From contig CM043942.1 in assembly GCA_014529385.2 (NCBI GenBank), positions 26,788,469-26,852,468 on the forward strand: a stretch of DNA of 64,000 nucleotides. Direction: 5' to 3'. This stretch comes from Adiantum capillus-veneris. Its lineage: Eukaryota > Streptophyta > Polypodiopsida > Polypodiales > Pteridaceae. The notes beneath the pieces are model-generated. The model had not been told where the DNA came from, searched no databases, and saw nothing but the letters and a program-made list of their open reading frames with translations. Positions 42,874-53,866 of this stretch are shown piece after piece. Every line of letters starts with the position of its first letter. Position 1 is the stretch's first letter. Made by a program: the position numbers and the translations under genes.

Positions 42874-44329
42874 TGTCATAAAATCTAATATCTAACCAAC
42901 CCAAATGATTTTCTCATATTAAATTGATCATTTAATGTGGGAGAATAAACGGGAACAAGGGTTAGAATATAGACATGTGCTTATGGATCTGCCTCAACAC
43001 GGGGCCAAGGTTAAAGGGGCCCAAATGAGAGACGGTCTTTTAAAGAGCAATGCTACCTAATGGAGCTTAAAGACCTTAGGGTTAGCTTCATTAAAGACCT
43101 CCAAAAGTTAGTGTTAAAAAGTCCTTTAACCTTAGGCAAGCTATGGCTGACCTTGAGGTGGGAATCCTACCCAAGCATGAGGTGCTTTTTGGCTTGCTAA
43201 CTAAAGTACTTAAAGTAATTGTGGAAACCTTGCCCAAGCTTGAGGTGATTCTCATGCTTAAATGACTAGGGTTCTTGAAGTGCTCAATTCAAAGATAAAC
43301 TCTCAAGGGACATAAATGATTTCCATGCTTAATTGACTAACTGCTTGAAGTGTTCAATTCAAACCAAATGACTTAAGAAGCATAAAAGACACATGTCAAA
43401 ATCCTCCACATATGGCCCTCATGATGTGCTTGAATCCTATTGTACAGGATTTAAAGGGGTTCAATGAGAATTTAGATGCATAAAAATAAATAATTAAGTT
43501 CTTTCTCTCAAAGAGGAAAAAGAGGACACGTGTCCAAATGATATAATTAAATAATACAACAGAGAGAGAGAGGGGTGGACCAAGCTTAAGAGGGGGTATA
43601 CTCTCCCACACACACACACATTCTCTCATTGTGTGGAGTGCAAAGTGCAAAGTGCAAGAGCTCCATCTCCTTCTCCAAGCTTGTCGAGAAGTGGAGAGCC
43701 TACACCAACACTCATGGCTATGGAATGCAAATTCAACCAAGAGCCATGCTTCAATGATTAATCTTGCCATCTTCTTCATCTTCATTACTATGCTATTATG
43801 CTATGCTAAGCAAGAAGAGTGATGATAAGTAAGTAAATAATATTTTTTTCTCCTATGGATGATTCTTCTTCCTCTTCCCTAACCTCATTCCCCACTAGCC
43901 GCTCTCCACCTTCGAAGGTGTTTGAGGCCTTGGGACCGAGGCTTGGGATAGTTAATGCTTTTTGCAAAGTTTATGTTATGCTCGTGATGTATGAAGCTTT
44001 CCATCTTCATAGCATCACCAAGGTCACAAGGAACACAAAGATTGTATTGTACCATGTCTCTCTTGATGGGAGAATATATAATACAAACTCCTTTTGGAGG
44101 GGGAACCGTCGGCTCCAAGTAAATCCGGTCCTCAACTATTATCATGTTCCCTAATACTCTCTCTCTTGCAAAAGTAGTGTTCATGCCAAGTTAATTAAGT
44201 ACTATGTTCATGTTGCTACATTCAATTAATATTAATTCACCCTCTATATTCTCAAAGTAATCTCACAAAAAGGCTCACTCTAATTCTCTTAATTCCGCTT
44301 CTCAAAGTTCATAGGCCATTATCATTACA
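42874..44329 (+). repeat. 5' LTR of gypsy-B
   Basis: 1,456 bp, TGTCATAAAATCTAAT...ATCATTACA. The first roughly 330 bases are repeated at 63465-63792. It contains (AC)n at about 43609-43620. Length is inferred from the shared start and the adjacent primer site. Confidence 0.8.
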
Positions 44330-44330
44330 T

Positions 44331-44342
44331 TGGTATCAGAGC
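44331..44342 (+). promoter_or_regulatory. Primer binding site of gypsy-B
   Basis: TGGTATCAGAGC, tRNA-iMet type, one base after the LTR end. Confidence 0.9.
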
Positions 44343-44740
44343 ATTTGATTTCTATTTTCTTACTTAAGAAGAGAGGTCCTTAAGTAGCCTATTAATGGTT
44401 GATTTTGTTATTTATATTAGGGTAAGTGGGACTGGGATCTATTATTGATTTTGTTGAGCCCACTATGTGGGATATAGTGCACACCTCGGGAGCTTTGGTC
44501 TTAATAATGGGGTCTTTTTAAACTTGCCTACGGCTTTATCATTATTGAGCCATAATAAGTTCGAAATGAGCTATCCTTAGCAATTCTGCTATGTTAGACC
44601 CACTCCACTACTCTCTATAATTAACCAATTCAAGCCGTGGGTATAGATACTTAAGTGCTTATTTTCAAAGGCTAAGAGGAATAACAACTAATGTTTTGAA
44701 TTGCCAAAGGATACACTAAGTAAACACATAAGTAGTTAGC

Positions 44741-46180
44741 ATGGCTGACAATAACCAAGAGAGTAGAATGAACATTGATAACTTTGATTTTGCCCATGAA
44801 GGTGCTAATGATGATGCCCCATCTTTATCAATTATCTTGTTACTAGGCTACATCAAGCTATGGGCAACCCTACTTTGCAAGCCGAAGTTACCCAACAACT
44901 TTGTGCTCATGGGGTTTCCCTTCCTCTCTAAGAGTAGAGAGAGAGAGCTTAGGAGGTCTCTTGATGAGACTCCTGAAAGAAGACTCTCTCATAAGAGAGG
45001 AGGAATCCAAAGAACGAGAAAGAAGCAAATCCCTAAGTTCCTATGAAGATGTGGCTCCACAAAGAAGGTGGTCTAGACTGTCGCCAACTCGTCCCAAGAG
45101 GAAATGGTCAACCCATAGTCCTTCTCCTCGTCATTCCAAAAAGGAAGAGAGGAAACAAAGGAAGAAAAAGGCAAGAAAGAGGTCACCCTCTTCTCCTTCT
45201 TCTTCACCTTCCTCCTCTTCCGACGAAAGCAATAGTTATTCTCCTAGAGAATACAAGAGGAGAGGACATCGCAAAACTTACCCTGCATGGTGAAGGTCCC
45301 AAAAGCTCAAGAAATTCAAAGAGGGAGGAAAGAGTATCTCTTTTCTCACCTATGATGGAACCTTTGGTGCCACCGACAAAGTATTGGCCTTCATCCAACA
45401 ATTTGATGCGGCCTTTGGAGACGAGGGCTTCACGAAGTCCTCCAAGATACACCATGTAGCCTATGCACTTTTAAAAATCTGCTCGTCAATGGTGGGCTAG
45501 CCTTCATGGCAATGGCGAAGCCCCAAAGACATGGAAAATTCTACAAGTTTCCATAATGAAGCAATTCCTTGCAAGTGATGCAAAGGACAAAGTACTTACC
45601 GAATGGTGCAGTTTGAAGCTTCTCTCATATGAGTCAATTCACAAATATGTGGACAAGTTTTGGGATTTACATCTCAAGGCTACTCTCGTCCAAAAGATAG
45701 ACTTTGCCAAGAAAAAGCAACAATTTTGTGCGGGAAATGGCCGAGTATGTCAACTCCCAATGGCCTGGTTCTATCACCGAAGTAATCCACCACACCATGG
45801 TTGCTTCCCGCATCAATTTCCAACAAGGGGCTAGATGGAAAGTCAAACCCATGGAAAACAAAGACAAAAATGATGCAAAGGGGAAAACCAATGCCCAAAA
45901 TTCTTCCCAAGGCACTTTCTACAACAACAACAATAGGTCCAAGGAGAAGGGAGTTTACAAAGGTTAAAAAAACTCTCTCATGAAGAGCTTGAATCTTTTC
46001 TCAAGGACCATAAGTGTTTTAAGTGTGGGGAGTAAGGACATGGCTATCGTTCTTGCCCCAAGAAAAATGCTTGCAATGAGACTCCTAGGGCTTCCACCAT
46101 TGAAGCTCCAAAAGAGGAAGCTCATTGCAAAGGATCATCTCTCGCCTATGCTTGGGGAAAGGTAAGGGAGCATGATGCCT
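44741..46180 (+). pseudogene. Gypsy-B gag
   Basis: ATG 44741 opens MADNNQESRMNIDNFDF; a frameshift leads to a Ser/Arg/Lys-rich linker (45040-45260, RRWSRLSPTRPKRK). The gag core follows at 45330-45760, with FLTYDGTFGATDKVLAFIQQ, FDAAFGDEGF, MKQFLASDAKDK and IHKYVDKFWDLHL, then a CCHC knuckle CFKCGE-stop-GHGYRSC near 46018-46060, with a TAA (46033-46035) inside the knuckle. At least four frameshifts and stops. Typical plant gypsy gag layout; nonfunctional. Confidence 0.75.
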
Positions 46181-46235
46181 TCATCTTGTTTGACCCTGGC
46201 TCTACTCACAACTTCATATTAATGGAGTTGGCCAC
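46140..46235 (+). pseudogene. Gypsy-B aspartic protease, 5' half
   Basis: The frame reads DAFILFDPGSTHNFILMEL, with DPGSTHNF matching the plant gypsy protease D-S/T-G motif (DSGATHNFI type), then stops at the gypsy-A insertion. It resumes at 60808 after the target duplication GCCAC. Confidence 0.8.
46231..46235. repeat. Target-site duplication of gypsy-A (left), GCCAC
   Basis: GCCAC precedes the LTR at 46236 and is repeated at 60808-60812, directly after the LTR ending at 60807. Confidence 0.95.
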
Positions 46236-46606
46236 TGTTAGGGGTTACTTCCCTAACAGTAATTAAAGGTAAATACACAGCAGACTGCATACATCATAAC
46301 TGTACTACACAACAGAGAACTACAGAACATCATTGACACAAAAGAACTGCATTGTATTACTGCATACTGTGAGTCAGGGAAAGACCCATGCTACAGCAAT
46401 GCTGCTGAATACCAGCTATCTCGCTAAGAAGTGAAACGACTAACTACTCCTAACTGCAACCATGCACCAAGAAGTATATCTCACGACTAAAGCAACCCAC
46501 TTAAGCTAACCATCATAGGTGTAAAGACACCTTTAGAGTTCAAAGGTCTCAACCTTGGTTACAAATCACAGTAAATAAACCACTACTGAAGCATCAGGGC
46601 CTAACA
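46236..46606 (-). repeat. 3' LTR of gypsy-A
   Basis: 371 bp, TGTTAGG...CCTAACA, paired with 60436-60807. Confidence 0.95.
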
Positions 46607-46618
46607 CCTGGCACATCC

Positions 46619-47501
46619 GGTGGGCAATGTTTGCAAAATATTGTAAGAACCCACAAAACCCTTGACAAAAAACTTGAAAATCAAAATGAAGTTCTTCTTT
46701 TTACTGCTCCTGAAGGCCTGAATCTTCAGTTTCAATAGGATCTCCTGACTGTTCCTCCATATCCGGAGCAGCTTCAAGTAATGTAGCATCAATACCTGGA
46801 TCTTCAGACATTGCCTCAGCACTCTTTAGCAAAAGTTCTTCCATGTTCTCCTAATCCTCTTTGTCATCCACCTGGATAACTGTAACTGAAATTGTAGTCT
46901 GACCTGCTCCCTGAACTGATCCCTGAACTGTTTCATGATATTCCACTTCAACTGTAGTCTGAACTGGTTCAGCTGGTGTAGTATCCCTTTGCATAATCCC
47001 TGCTTCCACTGTCTGTTGCAATTGTGCATTTTGCTCCTTCAAATCACCTAATTGTCTCTGTAAAAGTAAAATTTCCTCCTTCGACTCCTCTTCAGCAAAA
47101 GCCTGATAGGGTTTACTAACCACATCATACATTTTCATTTTAATCTACTCCCACACTGATTTCATATACTCCATGACCTCACTCTTCATTTTCTCAATAT
47201 CTCCTGAACTGACATACCAACCTTCTACATCCAGTTCTTCCTCTGACATGTGCCTAATCTTTTCCTCCACTTTTCTACAAGCTGCAACCCTGCTCAACAG
47301 TATCCTATTGTTAGTCTCCAAAGATGTATTAACAGTAGACGTTTCAATCAATTGATCTTGCAGTACTTGGAACCACTCTTCCTTCCATTTAGAAATTCTG
47401 GCTAAAGTCTTTTCTCTGACTAACACTATCTTCTTGTAAGAGTCCAATTCCTGTCTCATCAGTTCCTGAGCTTTGGTTAAGTCTTGAACCTCTTTTGCCA
47501 A
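46619..47501 (-). pseudogene. Gypsy-A accessory coiled-coil ORF, C-terminal part
   Basis: Minus-strand frames 47145-47501, 46851-47138 and 46601-46822 form a long helical protein: KEVQDLTKAQELMRQELDSY, MKSEVMEYMKSVWE, LLQRQLGDLKEQNAQLQQTV (heptads), then a Gln/Val/Glu-rich tail. Stops at 47142-47144 and a frameshift near 46850 break it. It continues the frame at 47732-48295 in position but not directly in frame. No enzymatic motif; a structural or regulatory accessory protein is the most that can be said. Confidence 0.5.
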
Positions 47502-47731
47502 AAACTCTATCTCATGCTGTGCTTTCTTGTCATTTAAAGCCCCTTTCTTAACCTTCTTTAATTTAGTCTAAAGGCCCTCATTTTCTCTGCTAAAAACTGT
47601 GAGATCTAGAGACTGCTGCTCCACATACTCTTTAACCAGATTTAGTGAAGTTTGCACATCAACAAAAGAGACTGTAGCAAACTGAGCTTTAGAAGTTACA
47701 GGTCTCTCCAAAATAGGATCTCCAAATATAG

Positions 47732-48259
47732 CTACCGGGGCTCCTTCTTTGATAACTCATGAAGTCTCCTGATTTTAAAACCTGTTTTGGCAGTTGTAGG
47801 TATCACTGGCTTTTCAATCACATCTGCTGGAGTACCAGAAAACAAATCTCCAAACTCCTTGTCCATCTTATATTTCACTGCCTCCAAAGATTCTTGTTTA
47901 GAGTAATCTGCAGACAAAAGATCCTGAATATCTTTATCTATCTGCACAGATCTGTGGTCCAAGAGGAATTTCTGTCTCTTCTCCCTTCTTATTGAAGAGC
48001 CCACATCTTCAGTTACCTGTGTTGAAATTTGGGATTGCATCCCCTGCAAAATGCATTTATTATTGACATATTGAAAAACAACAGCAAGATAAGGCCCAAC
48101 CTTAGTTGTCCTATCTTTCCTTCTCTGCTTTGTGTAAATTTCAAATTTCATCCTGTCAAACAAAATATTTGCCCACCCCATATGTCTACCATTTTCTGCA
48201 GCTAACAAGATGCCATAATTCTCCCTGCTGATGTATTCAGACTTTACCAACAAAAAGAC
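47732..48259 (-). pseudogene. Gypsy-A accessory ORF, plant-mobile-domain-like part (split by copia-A)
   Basis: The minus frame contains SEYISRENYGILLAAENGRH, GWANILFDRMKFEI and GPYLAVVFQYV. This arrangement (W-A-x-x-LF--MK ... LP/GPYL--VF) resembles the putative plant transposon protein/plant-mobile-like ORF found after integrase in some plant gypsy elements. The text left of the copia insertion (48255-48259) is in the same frame as the text at 53552-53866: the inserted length including one target copy is 5,292 bases, a multiple of three. The ORF therefore existed before copia-A landed. Confidence 0.55.
48255..48259. repeat. Target-site duplication of copia-A (left), AAGAC
   Basis: AAGAC at 48255-48259 and again at 53547-53551. 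Confidence 0.95.
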
Positions 48260-48580
48260 TGTTGAGATGTCGAGCTCTACATCTTGAGCTGGCATCCACT
48301 ACGGGTCTTGGCCGTTTACGGCATTTACTCACTGGCGCGTTAGGTGACCGACACGGAGGATCTCTGCCAGTGATTCTACAGCTGGACTACACTTATAGTG
48401 CCAGCCTAGTACGCTTCTAGCGAGTTCACACTTAGTGAATGCATGTACATATGTGCTACTTTTTAGTTTTAGCACTTAGTCATTTTGTACTCTCTTTTCT
48501 GTGAGAAGAAGAAGAAGCTTTCCATCTCTGTGTGCTTTGTGCTTGTCTTGTGTAGCTCTCTTGCATCCTCTTTCTTTACA
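48260..48580 (+). repeat. 5' LTR of copia-A
   Basis: 321 bp, TGTTGAGATGTCG...TTTCTTTACA. Confidence 0.96.
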
Positions 48581-48592
48581 TGGTATCAGAGC
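48581..48592 (+). promoter_or_regulatory. Primer binding site of copia-A
   Basis: TGGTATCAGAGC directly after the LTR; tRNA-iMet type. Confidence 0.95.
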
Positions 48593-48893
48593 CTGGTGCA
48601 GGCAAGAGAGGCTAAGAGAGCAAGAGCATCACAATCTCTTCCTTCGCAATCCATGACCAGATGCCGAAGGCGCCCCGCGCAGCAAAAATTTTTTTAGGGG
48701 TTTTTCGTACAAGTTTCTGAATGGGTCTCCAAAGTGCATTACACAGAGATTTACTGTACAAGTACAGTGGTTGTATGTACGCTTGATTGTGGACACTCGT
48801 TGAGTGTAGAAAGCGTTACAGGTACCACGATACTAGGTTCAACAGATTTGCAGGTTTTTGCAGATTGCAGCTATTTTGTCTTAGTGCTTCAAG

Positions 48894-51800
48894 ATGTCTG
48901 ACGGTTTCAGTCAGATTGTCACTGAGAAGCTTGAGAAGAATAACTACCCTGCATGGAAGTTCAGAATAACAAATTTCCTAAACGGAAAGGGTTATTGGGA
49001 CTATGTAGAAGGAGACAATGAAAAAGAACCAGAGATTCCCGAGGCAAATGCTACAGCAGAACAAAGGAAAGCTTTGAGGGACTGGAAACAAGGCCAGAGC
49101 AAAGTGATGTATTGGCTTTCTATGAGCATCACAGATCGCATGATGGGCTATTTACAGGATGCTAAAACCCCCGCCATTGCATGGAAAAACTTGGGCAGAG
49201 TGTTCGAGGTGAACACCAAGGCCAGGAAGCTTCAACTAAAGTCGGAGCTAAATCAGGTTAAGAGGAACAACCTCTCCATCAATGATTATGCCTTGAAGAT
49301 CAAGATTATCATTGAGGCTCTTGGATCTATTAAAGTCTCAGTGGAAGACGATGACATTGTCCGTGCATGCTTGGATGGCCTAGGAGATGAGTATGTACAT
49401 TTCAGGTCTTCCATGAATACAAGAGATGACATCCCCGTGTTCCAAGATTTGATTTCTATGCTTATTCTTGAGGAGAAGAACCTTGGTCTTGACACGTCTT
49501 CTTCTCGTGGCAGAATAGGTCTGAACAGGCCTTCTATTCTAACTCCAACAGAGGTAGAGGTAGAGGTCGTGGTCGAGGCCCAAGTGGTTGCAGGGGCCAA
49601 TTTCAAGAAGGTCAATCAAATCAAAACAATACAGGTGGCAGGGGAAACCGGTCTCAAGGCAGGGGGAGTCAAAGAGGTCGTAGTGCAGGATCCAGCAGGC
49701 AGCAACATACTGCAGATAGCAGAGAATGTTGGACTTGTGGTGAAAGAGGTCACATGTCACGTGACTGTCCAAAGGGAAAAGAAAGTGGAAAGAGAGAACA
49801 GGGCAACTATGCATCTACTAGCAGAGATGCAGATGACAGCAAAAACGAGCGCATGTTTGTTATGCAGCATGTAATGAATACAATGACTGCAGAGAATTCC
49901 ACCCAAGATGATGTTTGGTATGTGGATTCAGGTGCCTCTAATCACATGACGTCTCGTGGAGAGTGGTTTAGAGATATGCGCAAACCAGATGTGTTAGGCT
50001 ATGTGCAGACAGGAGATGACATAGCTCACCCCATTGCTCATGTAGGGGACATACCTCTAAATACGAAGAGTGGGAAATCAAAGTACTTAGCAGATGTACT
50101 TTATGTCCCAAACATTACAAAGAATCTTGTTTCTATTGGACAAATGGTTGAGCAGGGTTTGCAGGTTCGCTTCAATCCAAATGGCTGTTATGTAGAAGAT
50201 TTCCAGAATGGCTGTAAGCTGCTGATCAAAGAGGGCAAATGTGTGGGCAGAATGTTTACGCTGAATGTAGATATGCCTGAGGTAAAAGCTACATTATTTG
50301 CATAGGGCACAGGTGTTGTGGCTGATGTTGACATTTGGCACAAACGCATTGGCCATGTCAATGAGCAGAGATTGCGCAGCATGCAATCAAAACAGATTGT
50401 AAAAGGTTTTCCCAAATTCAAGGTCGATGGTATGCATAAAGTGTGTGCAGCATGCCAGTTTGGAAAACAGTCAAAGAGCTCATTTCCACATGAGCGCAAT
50501 GTATGTAAAAAGCCACTTGAGGTGGTGCACACAGATGTTTGGGGTCCAACCGATACTGCAAGTATACATGGTTGCAGGTATTATGTCTCTTTCATTGATG
50601 ACCATACAAGGAAAGTATGGGTCTACTTCATGCATAACAAAAGTGAAGTGTTTGGTCACTTTCAGGACTTCAAAGTCATAGTTGAGAAGGAGACAAATAT
50701 GCAAATCAAGACATTGAGGTCAGATGGAGGGGGAGAGTACTTCTCCAACGATTTTTCAGATTTTCTGCGAATGCATGGTATACGCAGGAAGTTTACATGC
50801 AGATATACTCCACAGCAGAATGGGGTCACAGAAAGGAAAAATAGGCACATTGCAGAGGTTGCACGTGCATTGATGAATGAGAAGAACATGCCTCATCATT
50901 TGTGGGCTGAAGCTGTAAATACAGTTGTGTACATTATGAATAGGACACCTACAGCTGCGTTGCATGATGTAACACCTGAGGAAAAGTTTACAGGTACAAA
51001 GCCTGATTTGGCACACTTGAAAGTGTTTGGCTGCATAGCTTACGTGCATGTACCAGATGAGTTGCGTAGGAAATTGGATCCTACAGCAGAGAAATGTATT
51101 TTTGTGGGATATTCCCTTGAACAAAAGGGGTACAAGTGCTACAATCCTACTACACGAGAATTACGAGTGAGCAGAGATATAGTCTTTGATGAGATGAGCA
51201 GCTGGTACAGTAATGCACATGGCACTATTGGGGCTGATGTAAAAGATGATGTGGTTGTACAAAATGTGAGGCCACAGTCACACAGGTTTTGAGTGGACCA
51301 CAAGAGTCCTCTTCTCGTGGCTCTGTTGAGAAGCCATGGAATGGTAGACTACGTACGCAGGTTACTCCACCAACAGGTACAGGGAATGTATCACAAAAAG
51401 GAAAGGAAAAGGTTGATGAACCTCCCTTTATGGCTGATGCATCATCAGGTTTTTCACATGTAGATATGGATTCAGATGGTTCTGAACAAAGTCTTGATGA
51501 GGAATTTGGAATTCCGGCTGTCAGGACACCTAGTGTAAGGAAAGTACAAGAAGATGCTAGAGGGCAAAGGAGTGACCCAGGACCGTGCATATCTAATAGA
51601 GTCAGAAATCCAGTTCAGAAATTGACTTATGATGGGTATCTAGCGCATCACCAAGCCTACATGGCTAAGGTGATACAGGATGTGGATCCCACATGTTTTG
51701 AGGATGCAGTTGGAAATGTGCATTGGGATGATGCAATGAATGAAGAGATGGCTGCATTGGAAGCAAACGACACATGGGAGTTGGTGCCATTGCCAAGTGG

Positions 51801-53253
51801 CAAGAAAGCTATTGGCTATAAATGGGTGTATAAAACCAAGCATAAGGCTGATGGTAACATTGAGCGTCACAAGGCAAGGCTGGTTGCAAAGGGTTATGCA
51901 CAGACGTATGGCATAGACTATGAGGAGACCTTTGCTCCAGTGGCAAAGATGACGACTGTGAGAGCTGTCATAGCAGTGGCTGCATCTAGAGGATGGATTA
52001 TGCATCAAATGGATGTAAAGAATGCCTTCTTGAATGGTGAGTTTCAAGAGGAAGTGTATATGGATCAGCCACCTGGTTATGTCGATCCAGGTTACCCACA
52101 TTATGTATGCAGACTTCTCAAAGCTTTGTATAGTTTGAAGCACAACTCTAGAGCATGGTATGACTGGATTGCCAAGTATCTTGTCAGTATTGGTTTTAGG
52201 AGAGCTCATGCTGATCATTCACTCTATGTACGTGAGAGTGATGTGGGGATTGTGGTCATTACCATTTATGTAGATGACCTTATTATTGTGGGTGACAATG
52301 CTATGGAGATTGACCATGTGAAGGGTCTTCTCAAACAGGAGTTTGAAATGAAAGATTTGGGCGAGTTGCGCTACTTTCTTGGCATTGAGGTGATTAGGAC
52401 TCCAGAGGGTGTATGGCTGTCACAGAGACAATATGCTTTGGACATGTTGTCAAAGTATGGTATGGCTGATTGTAAGCCAATTTCTATTCCCTTGGATGTG
52501 AATGCAAAGCTGAGTGCAGAGAAGGGTGATGTTGTTGAGGATGTCAAGATGTACATAAAGATTGTGGGTAGTCTAATCTACTTGACTATCACGAGGCCAG
52601 ACTTGAGCTACACAGTAGGCTTGGAGAGTCAGTTCATGCAACTTCCGAGGAAGCCACATTTGGATGGAGTACGACGCACACTTCGGTATGTGCAAGGGAC
52701 TCTTGACTATGCATTGTTCTATGCAGCAGATGCCCCATTAGCATTGTATGGATATACAAATGCAGATTGGGCAGGTAGCATTGTTGATAGGAGATCTACG
52801 AGTGGCTTCATGTTCTCTTTTGGGAGTGCTGCTGTTACTTGGAGCAGCAAAAAGCAGCCTACAGTTGCTTTATCGAGCATAGAGGCTGAGTACAGAGGTG
52901 CAGCAGTTGCGGCGTGCGAGGTAGCTTGGCTACGCACATTACTTGATGACTTGGGAGTGCAGGTGGACCAGTAGATTGTCATCCATTGTGAAAACCTCAG
53001 CAGCATGCAGTTGGCTAGGAACCTAGTGTTCCATGCCAAGACCAAGCACATAGAGGTCCATTACCACTACGTTCGAGAGCGAGTGTTGGAGGGCAACATC
53101 GACTTGGTCTACGTCAACACAGAGGAGCATATAGCGGATATCTTTACCAAGGCCCTCGGAGCTGAGAAGCTTCGACGTTTTCGGACTATGCTTGGACTCT
53201 GGGACATGCAGAGCTCGAGGGGGAGTGTTGAGATGTCGAGCTCTACATCTTGA
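48894..53253 (+). pseudogene. Copia-A gag-pol polyprotein (lightly damaged)
   Basis: ATG 48894. Gag: NYPAWKFRITNFL, then ALKIKIIIEALGS (UBN2), Arg/Gly-rich linker with a frameshift near 49540-49740, knuckle CWTCGERGHMSRDC (49728-49769). Protease: VWYVDSGASNHMT (49915 on). TAG at 50303-50305. GAG-pre-integrase and integrase: HKRIGH, CAACQFGKQ, HTDVWGP, FIDDHTRK, RSDGGGEY, PQQNGVTERKNR (D-D-E complete). Frameshift near 51285. RT: NDTWELVPLP, MDVKNAFLNGEF, catalytic YVDD at 52267-52278. RNase H: STSGFMFSFGSAAVTWSSKK, SSIEAEYRG; TAG at 52972-52974, then HAKTKHIEVHYHYVRE and IFTKAL. Encodes all functions for copia replication in virus-like particles; four lesions make it inactive as read. Confidence 0.95.
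53217..53225 (+). promoter_or_regulatory. Polypurine tract of copia-A
   Basis: GAGGGGGAG immediately before the 3' LTR primes plus-strand synthesis. Confidence 0.85.
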
Positions 53254-53546
53254 GCTGGCATCCACTACGGGTCTTGGCCGCTTACGGCATTTACTCACTG
53301 GCGTGTTAGGTGATCGACACGGAGGATCTTTGCCAGTGATTCTACAACTGGACTACACTTATAGTGCCAGCCTAGTACGCTTCTAGCGAGTTCACACTTA
53401 GTGACCGCATGTAGATATGTGCTACTTTTCAGTTTTAGCACTTAGTCATTTTGTACTCTCTTTTTTGTAAGAAGAAGAAGAAGCTTTCCATCTTTGTGTG
53501 CTTTGTGCTTGTCTTGTGTAGCTCTCTTGCATCCTCTTTCTTTACA
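53226..53546 (+). repeat. 3' LTR of copia-A
   Basis: 321 bp, same ends as the 5' LTR, followed by AAGAC. Confidence 0.96.
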
Positions 53547-53866
53547 AAGACCCTTTCTATAAACCACTTGACCTGTTGCAGCCTAACTGCATTCTTCATT
53601 TTCGACAGTTGGTAATAATGCCTTTCTCCCTTAGACGGACTAAAAGCCTTAGTCATGTCTTTCTCAGTGGCCTTGCTAACCTCATTGTCCTCTGTAGTGG
53701 CGAGGTCAAACACCTTAGCTAGTAACTCTTCAGTTAAATAGTCTTCCTTGAAAATCTGTCCATCATTCGACTGCAGTTGCTTCAAGTAAACTGTGGCCAT
53801 ATGGCTATTTCTCCAACTCACCCAGGGGAGTCTTGAAAAATCAAGGAGACCAATTTTTGCAAGCAT
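53547..53866 (-). pseudogene. Gypsy-A accessory ORF, N-terminal part
   Basis: The minus frame contains SHMATVYLKQLQSNDGQIFK, EELLAKVFDLATTEDNEVSK and YYQLSKMKNAVRLQQVKWFI, leading in phase into the segment at 48259. A frameshift near 53824 separates it from the region after integrase (53818-54250). Helical; no catalytic motif. Its position after integrase matches accessory or env-like ORFs of Athila/Tat-type elements, although no membrane segment is visible, so env is unlikely. Confidence 0.5.

Larger units (their letters stand above)
48260..53546 (+). mobile_element. Copia-A: full-length Ty1/copia element
   Basis: 5,287 bp with LTRs 48260-48580 and 53226-53546 (321 bp each, 12 substitutions, 3.7%), target duplication AAGAC, iMet primer site 48581-48592 and polypurine tract GAGGGGGAG at 53217-53225. 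Polyprotein order gag-protease-integrase-RT-RNase H. Only two in-frame stops and about two frameshifts interrupt it. Youngest layer of the nest. Confidence 0.96.
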